64,000 bases of DNA, taken from assembly GCF_014697625.1 (NCBI RefSeq), contig NZ_JACJSG010000003.1, positions 62,001-126,000 of the forward strand. The letters run 5' to 3'. Origin of the DNA: Anabaena azotica FACHB-119 (GTDB lineage: Bacteria > Cyanobacteriota > Cyanobacteriia > Cyanobacteriales > Nostocaceae). Every line of letters starts with the position of its first letter. Within the stretch, counting starts at the first letter, position 1. The notes below the pieces were generated by a model, which was not told the origin of the DNA, made no database searches, and saw nothing but the letters and a program-made list of their open reading frames with translations. A program made the position numbers and the translations under genes. Shown here in pieces: positions 53,637 to 61,934 of this stretch.

Positions 53637-55130
53637 ATGACAATAGCGGGTAAAACCACCCAATTCGAGTACAAAGCGCTGTACAAGCCGAATCAATTGA
53701 TATACGGCAATGGGCAAGTAGCAGTGATTACAGGATGGACTGTAAAAAGTGCGCTATCCAAACATTTAGAACCCCAAGAGTATGCTGTAATTGGGCAACT
53801 GTACTCACCCACCAGAGGTATCAACTTACTGATTCGGAATTTACTTTGGAATCCTCACGTTCGTTATTTGGTGGTTCTCAACGCCAGTAAGGAAGATAAA
53901 AATGCAGGCGCGGGAGAATGTTTACTAGACTTTTTCCGTCATGGTTTTGAGGAAGGTGTATGTGATACAGGGTTACGTGCTTGGGTAATTCGCTCTCATG
54001 TCACAGGTTACATAGACTTAGATATAGACGCTGCTGCCTTGGAACACCTGCGACAGTCTATAAAATATAGTGAAGCCAAATCTATAAGTGAAGCCGTTAG
54101 TTTAATTAAAGCCTATGCCCAAGAGGAAGCGATCGCTCCTTGGGGAACACCCTTAGAATTTCCTATTTCCACCGTCGAACCCACAGTTCTACCAGGCCCA
54201 AGATACGGACACAGAATTGAAGGTAGAACCATAGCCGAAACATGGGTTAAAATTATCCATCGCATCAAAACCACAGGCACAATTCGCCCCACTGGTTATG
54301 ATGGACAATGGCAAGAACTGATTGACTTAATGGCAGTTATTACTGATGAGCCTGCCGATTTCTATTTTCCTGAACCTAATTACTTACCAATTGACCGCCA
54401 TTTTTTAGAAGAATATATATCGCAAATTTTAGATGATGCCCCATATCGAGAAGGTTTAAAATATACCTATGGTCAACGTTTACGTTCTTGGTTTGGACGC
54501 GATCAAATTGAGCAAGTTATACATAAATTAATTGGAGAAATTGACGCGGCTTCTGCTGTCATGAGTTTATGGGATGTGAAAGACCATGAGAAAGGCGGTA
54601 GTCCATGCCTGAATCATATTTGGTTGAGAGTAGTTGATAATGAATTATCCCTAACTGCCACATTAAGAAGTAATGATATGTTTGCCGCATGGCCTGCCAA
54701 TGCAATGGGACTCAGGGCTTTACAACAACATATTAGAGACAAAATTGCCGAAATTTCTGAATATGATTTAAAGATGGGGCCATTGATTACTATCAGTCAA
54801 TCGGCTCATATATATGATGATACTTGGGAGAATGCAGACAGGTTAATAGCGAATCAATATGCGGCAATTCTCAAGCAGCGTAATTATGATGACCCTTCAG
54901 GAAACTTTTTAATTGAAGTCGATAATCAGGAAATTGTCGTTACACAAACCACATCAGGTAGTGGTGAAGTAGTTAAATCTCATCGAGGAAAAAACCCTCT
55001 TAACTTACTTAGAGAAATTTGTGCTGCTTCGCCAGCTATTCAGAGCGAACACGCAGGTTATTTAGGGTTGGAACTGCAAAAGGCGAATCAATGTATTAAA
55101 CTTGGTAAGCCTTATGTTCAGGATCAGTAA
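53637..55130 (+). CDS. Thymidylate synthase, archaeal-type, with MtrA/DUF4346-like N-terminus
   Basis: 497 residues from the ATG at 53637; a TTG seven codons upstream is in frame. The N-terminal 160 residues (QVAVITGWTVKSALSKHL, GINLLIRNLLWNPHVRYLVVLNAS, GAGECLLDFFRHG) resemble the MtrA/DUF4346 fold. The C-terminal part is ThyA-like: YTYGQRLRSW, SPCLNHIWLRV with catalytic Cys at about 324, LTATLRSNDMFAAWPANAMGL (dUMP-binding Arg-Ser and Asn). The sequence is closer in style to archaeal TS than to E. coli ThyA. It should make dTMP from dUMP. The dCMP deaminase gene downstream would supply dUMP; element D lies between the two. Confidence 0.83.
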   Translation: MTIAGKTTQFEYKALYKPNQLIYGNGQVAVITGWTVKSALSKHLEPQEYAVIGQLYSPTRGINLLIRNLLWNPHVRYLVVLNASKEDKNAGAGECLLDFFRHGFEEGVCDTGLRAWVIRSHVTGYIDLDIDAAALEHLRQSIKYSEAKSISEAVSLIKAYAQEEAIAPWGTPLEFPISTVEPTVLPGPRYGHRIEGRTIAETWVKIIHRIKTTGTIRPTGYDGQWQELIDLMAVITDEPADFYFPEPNYLPIDRHFLEEYISQILDDAPYREGLKYTYGQRLRSWFGRDQIEQVIHKLIGEIDAASAVMSLWDVKDHEKGGSPCLNHIWLRVVDNELSLTATLRSNDMFAAWPANAMGLRALQQHIRDKIAEISEYDLKMGPLITISQSAHIYDDTWENADRLIANQYAAILKQRNYDDPSGNFLIEVDNQEIVVTQTTSGSGEVVKSHRGKNPLNLLREICAASPAIQSEHAGYLGLELQKANQCIKLGKPYVQDQ

Positions 55131-55531
55131 ACGCAAGATATAGGAGTTCGTATAAATCAATCCGGTTCAGATAAGAATAATTAACCGCCGATAATTCCAG
55201 ATGTTTAATCAATATTGCTATCCAATTTAGCCTTAACTGAACTGTATTGCCTTATAAACAAACATAGATAGAAATATACGTAGGCCGATGCACTGCCCAC
55301 CGGCTCATGGTTTTGGTGGGCAATGCCCTGTCCCCTGTCCCCTGTCCCCTATCTGACTTTTCACGTCATGTGGAAAAGCTAACGACAGACCTAACCCCCC
55401 AGCCCCCTTCCCTACTAGGGAAGGGGGAGAAATCAAAGCCTCTCTCCTTGTAGGAGAGAGGTTTGGAGAGAGGTCTTCCAGATCCCGTGAAAAGTCAGGT
55501 TCCCTATCACCTGCTATAAAATTAAAAGTTC
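55131..55531. other. Spacer between thymidylate synthase and dCMP deaminase genes
   Basis: It holds a GCACTGCCCACC...GGTGGGCAATGCCC inverted repeat (about 55290-55327), CCCTGTC heptamers (about 55326-55349) and element D copy 2 (55353-55498). The dCMP deaminase start is 34 bp after the element, so its promoter must lie within or before repeat DNA. Confidence 0.7.
55353..55498. mobile_element. MITE-like element D, copy 2
   Basis: Ends CTGACTTTTCACG (55353-55365) and CGTGAAAAGTCAG (55486-55498) are identical to copy 1 at 41820. Flanks GTCCCCTAT (55344-55352) and GTTCCCTAT (55499-55507) match at 8 of 9 bases, an aged target duplication. The interior differs from copy 1 by an extra GTTTGGAGAGAG segment. 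Confidence 0.82.
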
Positions 55532-56104
55532 ATGCAAGATATTTCTTTAAATGACGAACATAATCAAAGACCAACATGGGATGAATACTTTTTGATGTTG
55601 GCTAAACTCGCCGCTACTCGCTCAACTTGTTTAGCGTTTCCAGTGGGTGCTGTGATTGTGAAAAATAAACAAGTGGTGGCGACTGGTTATAATGGTTCAC
55701 CATCAGGTTCGGCTCACTGTACTACTCAGGGTTACTGTTATCCTGGGTTGAGTAGCTGTGATGCTAGTAAGACTTTACCATCTAGGGCTGTACACGCAGA
55801 AGCAAATGCGATCGCTCAAGCCGCAAAACATGGTATCTCAACAGATGGTGCAAGTATTTACGTTACTCTAGAGCCTTGTTTATCTTGCTTAAAGTTAATT
55901 ATTTCCGCAGGAATTAAGGAAGTATTTTACGAAACTTCTTTTAACAGTGGCGAGAAAGCATTAGTTAGAGACTCTTTCGTTACAGAAGGTTTAGTAACTT
56001 TTAAACAGATTCATCTATCGGAACTAACAGTTAAAAAAGCTGCCTTATTTTTAATCAATCCTACCTCTGTTGCCAGAGCAGCAACAGAAGTATCTGGATT
56101 TTAG
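55532..56104 (+). CDS. Deoxycytidylate (dCMP) deaminase
   Basis: 190 residues. The zinc site is complete: HAEANAIAQAA (HxE) and LEPCLSCLK (PCxxC). RSTCLAFPVGAVIVKNKQVVATGYNGSPSGSAHC is the family N-terminal block, with the Cys typical of the second zinc site. It converts dCMP to dUMP, the substrate of the upstream thymidylate synthase, so the pair forms a dTMP branch even though 400 bp of repeat DNA now separates them. The gene ends 6 bp from a convergent gene. Confidence 0.92.
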   Translation: MQDISLNDEHNQRPTWDEYFLMLAKLAATRSTCLAFPVGAVIVKNKQVVATGYNGSPSGSAHCTTQGYCYPGLSSCDASKTLPSRAVHAEANAIAQAAKHGISTDGASIYVTLEPCLSCLKLIISAGIKEVFYETSFNSGEKALVRDSFVTEGLVTFKQIHLSELTVKKAALFLINPTSVARAATEVSGF

Positions 56105-56110
56105 AACTTT

Positions 56111-56647
56111 TTACGGGCGATGGCTACGTCTGATTTCGGTAATTTGGTCGGCTACGTCTAAGATAGATTGGGGTATTTCTGTCCCAGTGAAAATAATATC
56201 GACGTGGGGAGGGCGTTTAGCTAAAAAGGCTAAAACGTCACTTTCGCTGATCAGTCCAAAGTGAACCGCCAAACTTAACTCATCTAGAACCACAAGCGAA
56301 TACTTGTCTTCATAGACTACCTGCTGTGTGTGTAACCATAAGTTTTGTAAAGCTTGATTTTCTGCTTCATCTAGATGAGGCGTATCAATGCAGCGTGGCA
56401 AATCGCAGCGCAGCCAATCTAAATTTTGACCCAATTGAATTGGTTTGTCTTGTCCTTGATTGATCCCACCTTTGAGAAACTGGACAATTAAAACTGGTGT
56501 ACCTTGTCCAGCAATTCTCAGGGCTTGCCCCATGACACTGGTAAAAAAGTTACGGTGTGAACTAGTAAAAACTTGTACTAGCCCTTCAATTGGGTATGGT
56601 AAGCTAAGGGACGAATTTGCAGTGGGTGTTTCTAACTGGGCAACCAT
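56111..56647 (-). CDS. CobO/BtuR-family P-loop protein with degenerate Walker A
   Basis: 178 residues. Overall similarity to cob(I)alamin adenosyltransferases of the CobO type: GLVQVFTSSHRNFFTSVMGQ, ALRIAGQGTPVLIVQFLKGG, LVVLDELSLAVHFGLI (Walker B), FLAKRPPHVDIIFTGTEIPQ and DQITEIRR. The Walker A expected between residues 27 and 37 (GxGKGKTT) reads TSSHRNFFTS, so the conserved Gly and Lys are gone. ATP binding in the canonical way is unlikely; it may be a regulatory or structural paralogue. Converges with the dCMP deaminase gene with only 6 bp between stop codons. Confidence 0.8.
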   Translation of the reverse strand: MVAQLETPTANSSLSLPYPIEGLVQVFTSSHRNFFTSVMGQALRIAGQGTPVLIVQFLKGGINQGQDKPIQLGQNLDWLRCDLPRCIDTPHLDEAENQALQNLWLHTQQVVYEDKYSLVVLDELSLAVHFGLISESDVLAFLAKRPPHVDIIFTGTEIPQSILDVADQITEIRRSHRP

Positions 56648-56799
56648 AGAGGAAATTTCAAAAAATCACGATAAATAAAATAGGTTTTGCAGGGATTTGT
56701 GTAGAAAATCTACTTGTATAATCAATCTGATTTTGATTCAGCCTTATATGCTGGCAATCTGCTTTATAAGTCAAACACTACGTCTGTCTGAAGTCAAGG

Positions 56800-56950
56800 G
56801 TTAGGGATTGGGGATTGGGGATTGGGAATTGGGTACAAACTCTCCCTCATCTCCCTCATCTCCCTGTTCCCCTCCAGGGAGGGGCTAGGGGTGGGTTACT
56901 CCCTCATCTCCCTCATCTCCCCCACTCCCTCATCCCCACCCAGACTCCTT
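56800..56950. repeat. GGGGATT array followed by CATCTCCC pyrimidine tract
   Basis: GGGGATTGGGGATTGGGAATTGG (about 56811-56832) is CCCCART-type STRR. CTCCCTCATCTCCCTCATC units and a CTCCAGGGAGGGGC palindrome follow to about 56945. Apparent frames here are not genes. Confidence 0.8.
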
Positions 56951-57032
56951 GGCTAAATGTTAGATTTCCATCAAGGTTGGGCAAAACAACTTTATTATGT
57001 TTTAAATGTTACTGGTTGAGGAGTTAACTGTT

Positions 57033-57587
57033 GTGAGATTAGTGATTCTGGGAGGTTCAGGATCTGGGAAAAGTACTCAAGCGCAAAGGCTTTGCAGTCA
57101 CCTGGAAATTCCTCAGATTTCTACGGGTGAAATGTTACGCGATGCTATTTCCCATGTTAGTGAACTAGGTCGCCACGCCCACCCTTATGTGGCTAAGGGG
57201 GAACTAGTTCCTGATGAAATGATTATCGAATTGATTCGGTTGCGTCTGAAAAAGCCGGATGTGAGTGAGGGTTGGGTTTTGGAGGGTTATCCGCGTACTG
57301 CTTTCCAAGCTGAAGAGTTGGATTTTTTGCTGGATGAGTTGGGGCAGAAGTTGGACTGGGCAATTTATTTACAAGTACCGGAAGCAGTTATGGTAAGTCG
57401 CTCTTTGGGGCGATCGCTACCTGATGACCAACCGGAAATAGTGCAGCGTCGGGTAGAGATTTTCTACGATCGCACTGTCCCTATCTTAGAGTATTATGAC
57501 CGTCGCCGCCGTCTGTTGACGATTAACGGTGATCAGCCACCAGAATTAGTTTCCCAAAATATTCTCACACTACTTTCAGTCCCCTAA
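57033..57587 (+). CDS. adk: Adenylate kinase
   Basis: 184 residues from GTG at 57033, chosen because GAGGAG lies nine bases upstream and the protein then starts at the core strand RLVILGGSGSGKST; an ATG nine codons upstream would include the ribosome site. P-loop GGSGSGKSTQ, NMP-binding QISTGEMLRDAI, LEGYPRTAFQAEELD, and DDQPEIVQRRVEIFYDRTVPILEYY. The short LID of this form lacks the Cys zinc site. It interconverts AMP, ADP and ATP. The canonical adk is usually in the ribosomal protein cluster, so this is probably a second, non-essential adenylate kinase. Confidence 0.9.
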   Translation: MRLVILGGSGSGKSTQAQRLCSHLEIPQISTGEMLRDAISHVSELGRHAHPYVAKGELVPDEMIIELIRLRLKKPDVSEGWVLEGYPRTAFQAEELDFLLDELGQKLDWAIYLQVPEAVMVSRSLGRSLPDDQPEIVQRRVEIFYDRTVPILEYYDRRRRLLTINGDQPPELVSQNILTLLSVP

Positions 57588-57768
57588 CTCTTTAATAAAC
57601 TTAAAATTTTCTGTAATCAGTTGCAGTGTACTGCACAATATTTTTCATGCTTTATGGCAGAAGCTAGATAAACTAGGGCATAGATGAATCATCAAACCTT
57701 GATAGCAAGCAGCGATTAGCGCCTGCCCCCTGTCCCCTGCTATACAATAAAAGTTAGAGGCTACCCTG

Positions 57769-58509
57769 ATGGTTTGGCAGCGTCCCGACGGTAGAAAACC
57801 CTGTGAACTCCGTCCCGTTGAATTTCACACCGGATTTACCCGCTTTGCGCCTGGTTCAGTGCTGACGATATGCGGCGAGACTAAGGTACTATGTACAGTT
57901 AGCGTTGCCGAAGGCGTACCCAAGTTTCTTCTAGGTAGTGGCAAAGGTTGGTTAACGGCTGAGTATCGGATGCTACCCTCGGCTACACAACAACGCCAAG
58001 AACGAGAATTATTGAAATTATCTGGAAGGACGCAAGAAATTCAGCGTTTAATTGGGCGTAGCTTACGCGCAGCATTAGATTTTGAGGCGTTAGGAGAAAG
58101 AACTTTAACTGTAGATGCGGATGTGTTGCAAGCTGATGCAGGTACGCGAACAGCAGCAATTACAGGCGGATATGTGGCTTTAGCTGGAGCTATTTCTCAA
58201 TTATTGCAGCGAGGGGTATTAGAGCGATCGCCCCTATGCGGACAAGTAGCAGCAATTTCCGTTGGTTTATTAGAACAAGAAGCATATTTAGATTTGAATT
58301 ATATAGAAGATGTAGCGGCAACGGTGGATTTTAATGTTGTGATGAATCACAAGTTAGGAATTATCGAAGTACAAGGAACAGCCGAAGAAGGCAGTTTTAG
58401 CCGTACCCAGTTAAATCAACTACTAGATTTAGCCGAAGAAGGCATTCAACAGTTGCTAATTGCCCAACAGGAAGCTATTCCTAATTGGGATAGGCTGTTT
58501 GTTGGGTAA
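57769..58509 (+). CDS. rph: Ribonuclease PH
   Basis: 246 residues, usual length. Motifs [89 protein letters not shown] (phosphate-binding Arg and catalytic Asp region), [23 protein letters not shown]. It trims tRNA 3' ends by phosphorolysis. It lies 180 bp after the adenylate kinase gene on the same strand; no clear ribosome site is visible (GTTAGAGGCTACCCTG before ATG). Confidence 0.95.
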   Translation: MVWQRPDGRKPCELRPVEFHTGFTRFAPGSVLTICGETKVLCTVSVAEGVPKFLLGSGKGWLTAEYRMLPSATQQRQERELLKLSGRTQEIQRLIGRSLRAALDFEALGERTLTVDADVLQADAGTRTAAITGGYVALAGAISQLLQRGVLERSPLCGQVAAISVGLLEQEAYLDLNYIEDVAATVDFNVVMNHKLGIIEVQGTAEEGSFSRTQLNQLLDLAEEGIQQLLIAQQEAIPNWDRLFVG

Positions 58510-58629
58510 TAGGGATTGGGTACTGAGAAGAGTATTAATTCCCAGTTCTCTGCCTTATAAATTTCTATTTTTGATGTTAATTATCTAAAATGGCTGTAAG
58601 TAGTTCTTAGTTACATACAACTTAAATTT

Positions 58630-59265
58630 ATGACCCTTCTTAATGCTAGTAATTTAACTTTAGAAGAAGTTCACCGTTTGTTTGGATTTCAAGAAAATTA
58701 TAATGACTCGTTTTCTAATTTATTATCTTTAGAACCTCTAACCGAGAGCGAACAGCAAGAACTTAAGCAAATTAGAGATGATTTTCGGCGTTATCTCAGA
58801 GCAGGTAAAGTATCGGAAGGTCAGGTAAAGTTTCTTGTAGTCGCTCCCTTGCTGAGATTAGCAGGCTTTTATCATTATCCTATTGAGATTCGTTTAGAAG
58901 AAAATATTGCTGATATAGAAGTTGAAGATGAAGATATTTTTATTAAAGGTAGATTTGATATTTTAGCTATTAATAAAGCTAAATATACAAAAAATTCAGG
59001 ATACTTTTGGGTATTAATAATAGAATCTAAAAATAGCCAAGTTGATATATCAACGGGATTTCCTCAATTATTAACTTACGCTTATAAAGGGATAGATAAT
59101 CAAAAATCAGTTTGGGGTTTAACAACTAACGGGAGAAATTATCAGTTCTTTTATATTGAACAGGGTAATCCCCCTAGTTATCATCTCTTACCATCACTAA
59201 ATTTGATGGAACCTCCGCGTGCAGTTGAGTTGTTACAAGTTCTCAAAGCAATTTGTCAACTGTAG
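58630..59265 (+). CDS. Stand-alone type I restriction R-like nuclease-fold protein
   Basis: 211 residues. The central part RFDILAINKAKYTKNSGYFWVLIIESKNSQVDI has the D...ExK arrangement of a PD-(D/E)XK nuclease, as at the N-terminus of type I restriction R subunits, and QLLTYAYKGIDNQKSVWGLTTNGRNYQFF follows the same pattern. The helicase motor is absent, and no HsdM or HsdS gene is near, so it is not a complete restriction system. Such small proteins are common in cyanobacteria. The lower GC content than the neighbours may point to transfer; function unknown. Confidence 0.8.
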   Translation: MTLLNASNLTLEEVHRLFGFQENYNDSFSNLLSLEPLTESEQQELKQIRDDFRRYLRAGKVSEGQVKFLVVAPLLRLAGFYHYPIEIRLEENIADIEVEDEDIFIKGRFDILAINKAKYTKNSGYFWVLIIESKNSQVDISTGFPQLLTYAYKGIDNQKSVWGLTTNGRNYQFFYIEQGNPPSYHLLPSLNLMEPPRAVELLQVLKAICQL

Positions 59266-59325
59266 AGGATATTCAGTTTGTGTAACTGATCGTATCCGGG
59301 TTTTGGCGATGCACTGCCCACCCTA

Positions 59326-60873
59326 CTAATTTATAGCCTGTAATAACTCTACTATTTGCGATCGCTCCACCAAACTATTCGCGCATAAAATCCCAGAAGC
59401 AGCTACAGCTGGTACACCAATTCCCGGCATAGTACTATCACCCACAAGATACAAACCCTGTATTGGTGTATGTGTACTAGGAAACATCCCCTGACCAGCA
59501 GCAATAGCCGGGCCGTAGGTTCCTTGATGACGGCGTAGGTAATGGGCATGAGTTAACGGTGTACCGATGAGTTCTAATACTACACGCTCTCTAATGTCGG
59601 GAATAATACGTTCTAAAGCACAGTATAAAGACTCTGCTTTCTCCCTTTTCTTCACCGCATAACCATCATTCCGTTCCCATCCGGCGTAAGGTTCGAGAGT
59701 GTAAGCATGAACTACGTGATGTCCCTCTGGTGCGAGGCTTGCATCCCACACACTGGGAATCGAAATCATGCAGGTATTACCAGGGATGGTAATATCTTGA
59801 CTGGAATCTTGGACTACCACATGATGTCCTGTCATTTCTAACCCATCTGCCCTAATGCCTAAATGCAGGTGGATAAAACTATCAACCGTTGGCGTTTTTA
59901 GCGCATTTTGGCGGTAAGCAACAGGTAAATCTTCAGGACGTAACAGGTGATTGTAAGTATCCCAAATTGTGGCATTAGAAATGACGATAGGCGCGTTGAG
60001 AACTTCCCCATTTTTTAGCCTCACACCCACAACTTTACCAGCTTCTAGCAAAATTTGCTCAACGTGACAACCTAAACGTAACGTCCCACCCCAACGTGAC
60101 AACCCCCGCACCAAAGCATTGACAATTGCCGCACTACCCCCTACAGGATATTCAACACCAGCGCGGGAACGTTCCCCCAACATAAAAGCCACCTCTGGGG
60201 CAATTGTGCCATGTGCTTTCAACCCAGACAGAAGAAAACATTCCAAATCAATCAATCTTCTTACCCAAGGGTGGTGAACCGTTGTATCCATCACATTCCC
60301 TACAGAAGACTGAACCAAGGGTAAGTAAGGTAACATTCGCCCCAAGGATGGTAAGTAGCGTTGCAGTAAAAGCAAAATTACCTGCCAGTCTGAGCGCAAG
60401 GCTAAGGTGGGAATACCTTTCATCGCATCGTATAGCCCCAACAAGCGTTCTATAAATTGCTGGAGTTCTTTTGCACCCTCTGAAGTGATTTGCTGTACTT
60501 CATGAAGGTATTTTTCAGTGTTGCTATATACTGCAACAGTTCCTTCAGGAAAATGGTATTTTCCTAGAGGGTCATAAGGTATAACTTGGAGGGATTCACC
60601 TAAGACATCAAGAACCTGTTTGAGGGGATTTAAACTTTGATTGTCTGCTAAACCACAATAAAAGGAGGGGCCAGAATCAAATTCAAATCCGCGCCGCCTA
60701 AAACTATGGGCTGCACCACCAGCTATTGTATGACTTTCGCACACAATCACCCGTTTACCATAACGTGCTAACAACCCAGCAGTACATAAGCCACCGATAC
60801 CGCTACCGATAACTATGGCATCGAGTGGGGGACTGGGGACTGGGGACTGGGGACTGGGGACTGGGGATTTCAT
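59326..60873 (-). CDS. CrtISO/phytoene-desaturase-like FAD oxidoreductase with repeat-encoded N-terminus
   Basis: 515 residues. FAD-binding IVIGSGIGGLCTAGLLARYG (20-39), then VCESHTIAGGAAHSFRRRGFEFDSGP-type motif, a central GGSAAIVNALVRGL, and the C-terminal GLYLVGDSTMPGIGVPAVAASG typical of carotenoid isomerase and desaturase relatives. SHTHTHYLR-like TPLTHAHYLRRHQGTYGP is CrtISO-like. The first 18 residues (KSPVPSPQSPVPSPP) are translated from a CCCCAGT STRR array, and no later in-frame start precedes the FAD motif. So the native 5' end seems overwritten by the repeat. Substrate: a carotenoid or related polyene is likely, not proven. Confidence 0.85.
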   Translation of the reverse strand: MKSPVPSPQSPVPSPPLDAIVIGSGIGGLCTAGLLARYGKRVIVCESHTIAGGAAHSFRRRGFEFDSGPSFYCGLADNQSLNPLKQVLDVLGESLQVIPYDPLGKYHFPEGTVAVYSNTEKYLHEVQQITSEGAKELQQFIERLLGLYDAMKGIPTLALRSDWQVILLLLQRYLPSLGRMLPYLPLVQSSVGNVMDTTVHHPWVRRLIDLECFLLSGLKAHGTIAPEVAFMLGERSRAGVEYPVGGSAAIVNALVRGLSRWGGTLRLGCHVEQILLEAGKVVGVRLKNGEVLNAPIVISNATIWDTYNHLLRPEDLPVAYRQNALKTPTVDSFIHLHLGIRADGLEMTGHHVVVQDSSQDITIPGNTCMISIPSVWDASLAPEGHHVVHAYTLEPYAGWERNDGYAVKKREKAESLYCALERIIPDIRERVVLELIGTPLTHAHYLRRHQGTYGPAIAAGQGMFPSTHTPIQGLYLVGDSTMPGIGVPAVAASGILCANSLVERSQIVELLQAIN

Positions 60874-61060
60874 ATTTTTTTGATGGGGGAGTGGGGGAGA
60901 TGAGGGAGATGAGGGAGATGAGGGAGTGGGGGGAGATGAGGAAGTGGGGGGAGATGAGGGAGTGGGGGGAGATGAGGGAGAATAACTATGGACTATGGAC
61001 TTTTGACTGTTGACTATGGACTATGGACTGTTGACTATTGACTATTGACTATTGACTATT
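60826..61060. repeat. STRR arrays between divergent genes
   Basis: 60826-60868 is GGGGACT heptamers (CCCCART type) reaching into the oxidoreductase coding sequence. 60880-60980 is a purine tract of GGGGAGATGAGGGAG units. 60985-61060 is GACTATG/GACTATT/TTGACTG heptamers reaching to within 6 bp of the next ATG. No unique intergenic DNA is left for promoters. Confidence 0.88.
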
Positions 61061-61065
61061 GACCA

Positions 61066-61848
61066 ATGACACAACCACTAATTGAACTCAAAGGCGTTTC
61101 TAAATCTTTTGGTAATAATCAGGTTTTAGACAATGTAGATTTGACGATTTACCGGGGTGAAGCTTTAGGAATTATCGGCCCTTCTGGTACGGGGAAGTCA
61201 ACAATTTTACGTGTAATTGCTGGCTTAATTGCTCCTGATGCTGGAGAAGTTTACGTGCAGGGAGTAAAAAGGGAGGGGTTGATTGAAGATGCTCAAGACC
61301 CAGTTGGTATTAGTATGGTGTTTCAGCAAGCGGCATTATTTGATTCCTTGACTGTAGAAGAGAATGTGGGATTTTTACTGTATCAACATTCCAAGTTACC
61401 GCGATCGCGTATCCGGAAGTTAGTGGAAGAAAAATTAGACATGGTTGGTTTACACGGTATCAGTAATCTTTACCCATCGGAACTTTCTGGGGGGATGCGA
61501 AAACGGGTAAGTTTTGCTCGCGCGATTATGTCTAACCCCGATAATGCCGCAGAAGGCCCGGAAGTTTTACTTTACGACGAACCGACTGCTGGACTTGATC
61601 CTATTGCTTCCACTGTTATAGAAGATTTAATCCGCGATTTGCAATCTAGACACGGAGTTTGTGGTACTTATGCGATCGTCACTCACCAAGATAGTACTAT
61701 TAGACGCACATCTGATAGACTGGTGTTTCTCTATCAAGGCAAAGTGCAATGGGAGGGAACAGTTAGCGACATAGATAACACCGACGACCCATTAATCAAT
61801 CAATTCTTGAGTGGAAGTGTACAAGGGCCAATTCAGGTAGTAGGTTAA
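61066..61848 (+). CDS. MlaF-type ABC transporter ATPase (lipid transport)
   Basis: 260 residues. Walker A GPSGTGKSTIL, Q-loop VFQQAALFDS, signature ELSGGMRKRVSFARA, Walker B VLLYDEPTAGLDP and THQDSTIRR (H-loop position). The LSGGMRKR form is typical of MlaF/Ttg2A and plant TGD3. It should drive phospholipid transport between envelope membranes together with a permease (MlaE type, not in the window) and the MCE protein encoded 86 bp downstream. The start is tight against a heptamer array, so no normal ribosome site is visible. Confidence 0.9.
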   Translation: MTQPLIELKGVSKSFGNNQVLDNVDLTIYRGEALGIIGPSGTGKSTILRVIAGLIAPDAGEVYVQGVKREGLIEDAQDPVGISMVFQQAALFDSLTVEENVGFLLYQHSKLPRSRIRKLVEEKLDMVGLHGISNLYPSELSGGMRKRVSFARAIMSNPDNAAEGPEVLLYDEPTAGLDPIASTVIEDLIRDLQSRHGVCGTYAIVTHQDSTIRRTSDRLVFLYQGKVQWEGTVSDIDNTDDPLINQFLSGSVQGPIQVVG

Positions 61849-61934
61849 TTCAATGCTGAGTTATCAGTAGTGATATTAATCATATAAAGCCTTGCAAGAA
61901 GCACGGATTTTCAAACCCATTTTTCTGGTAAAAT

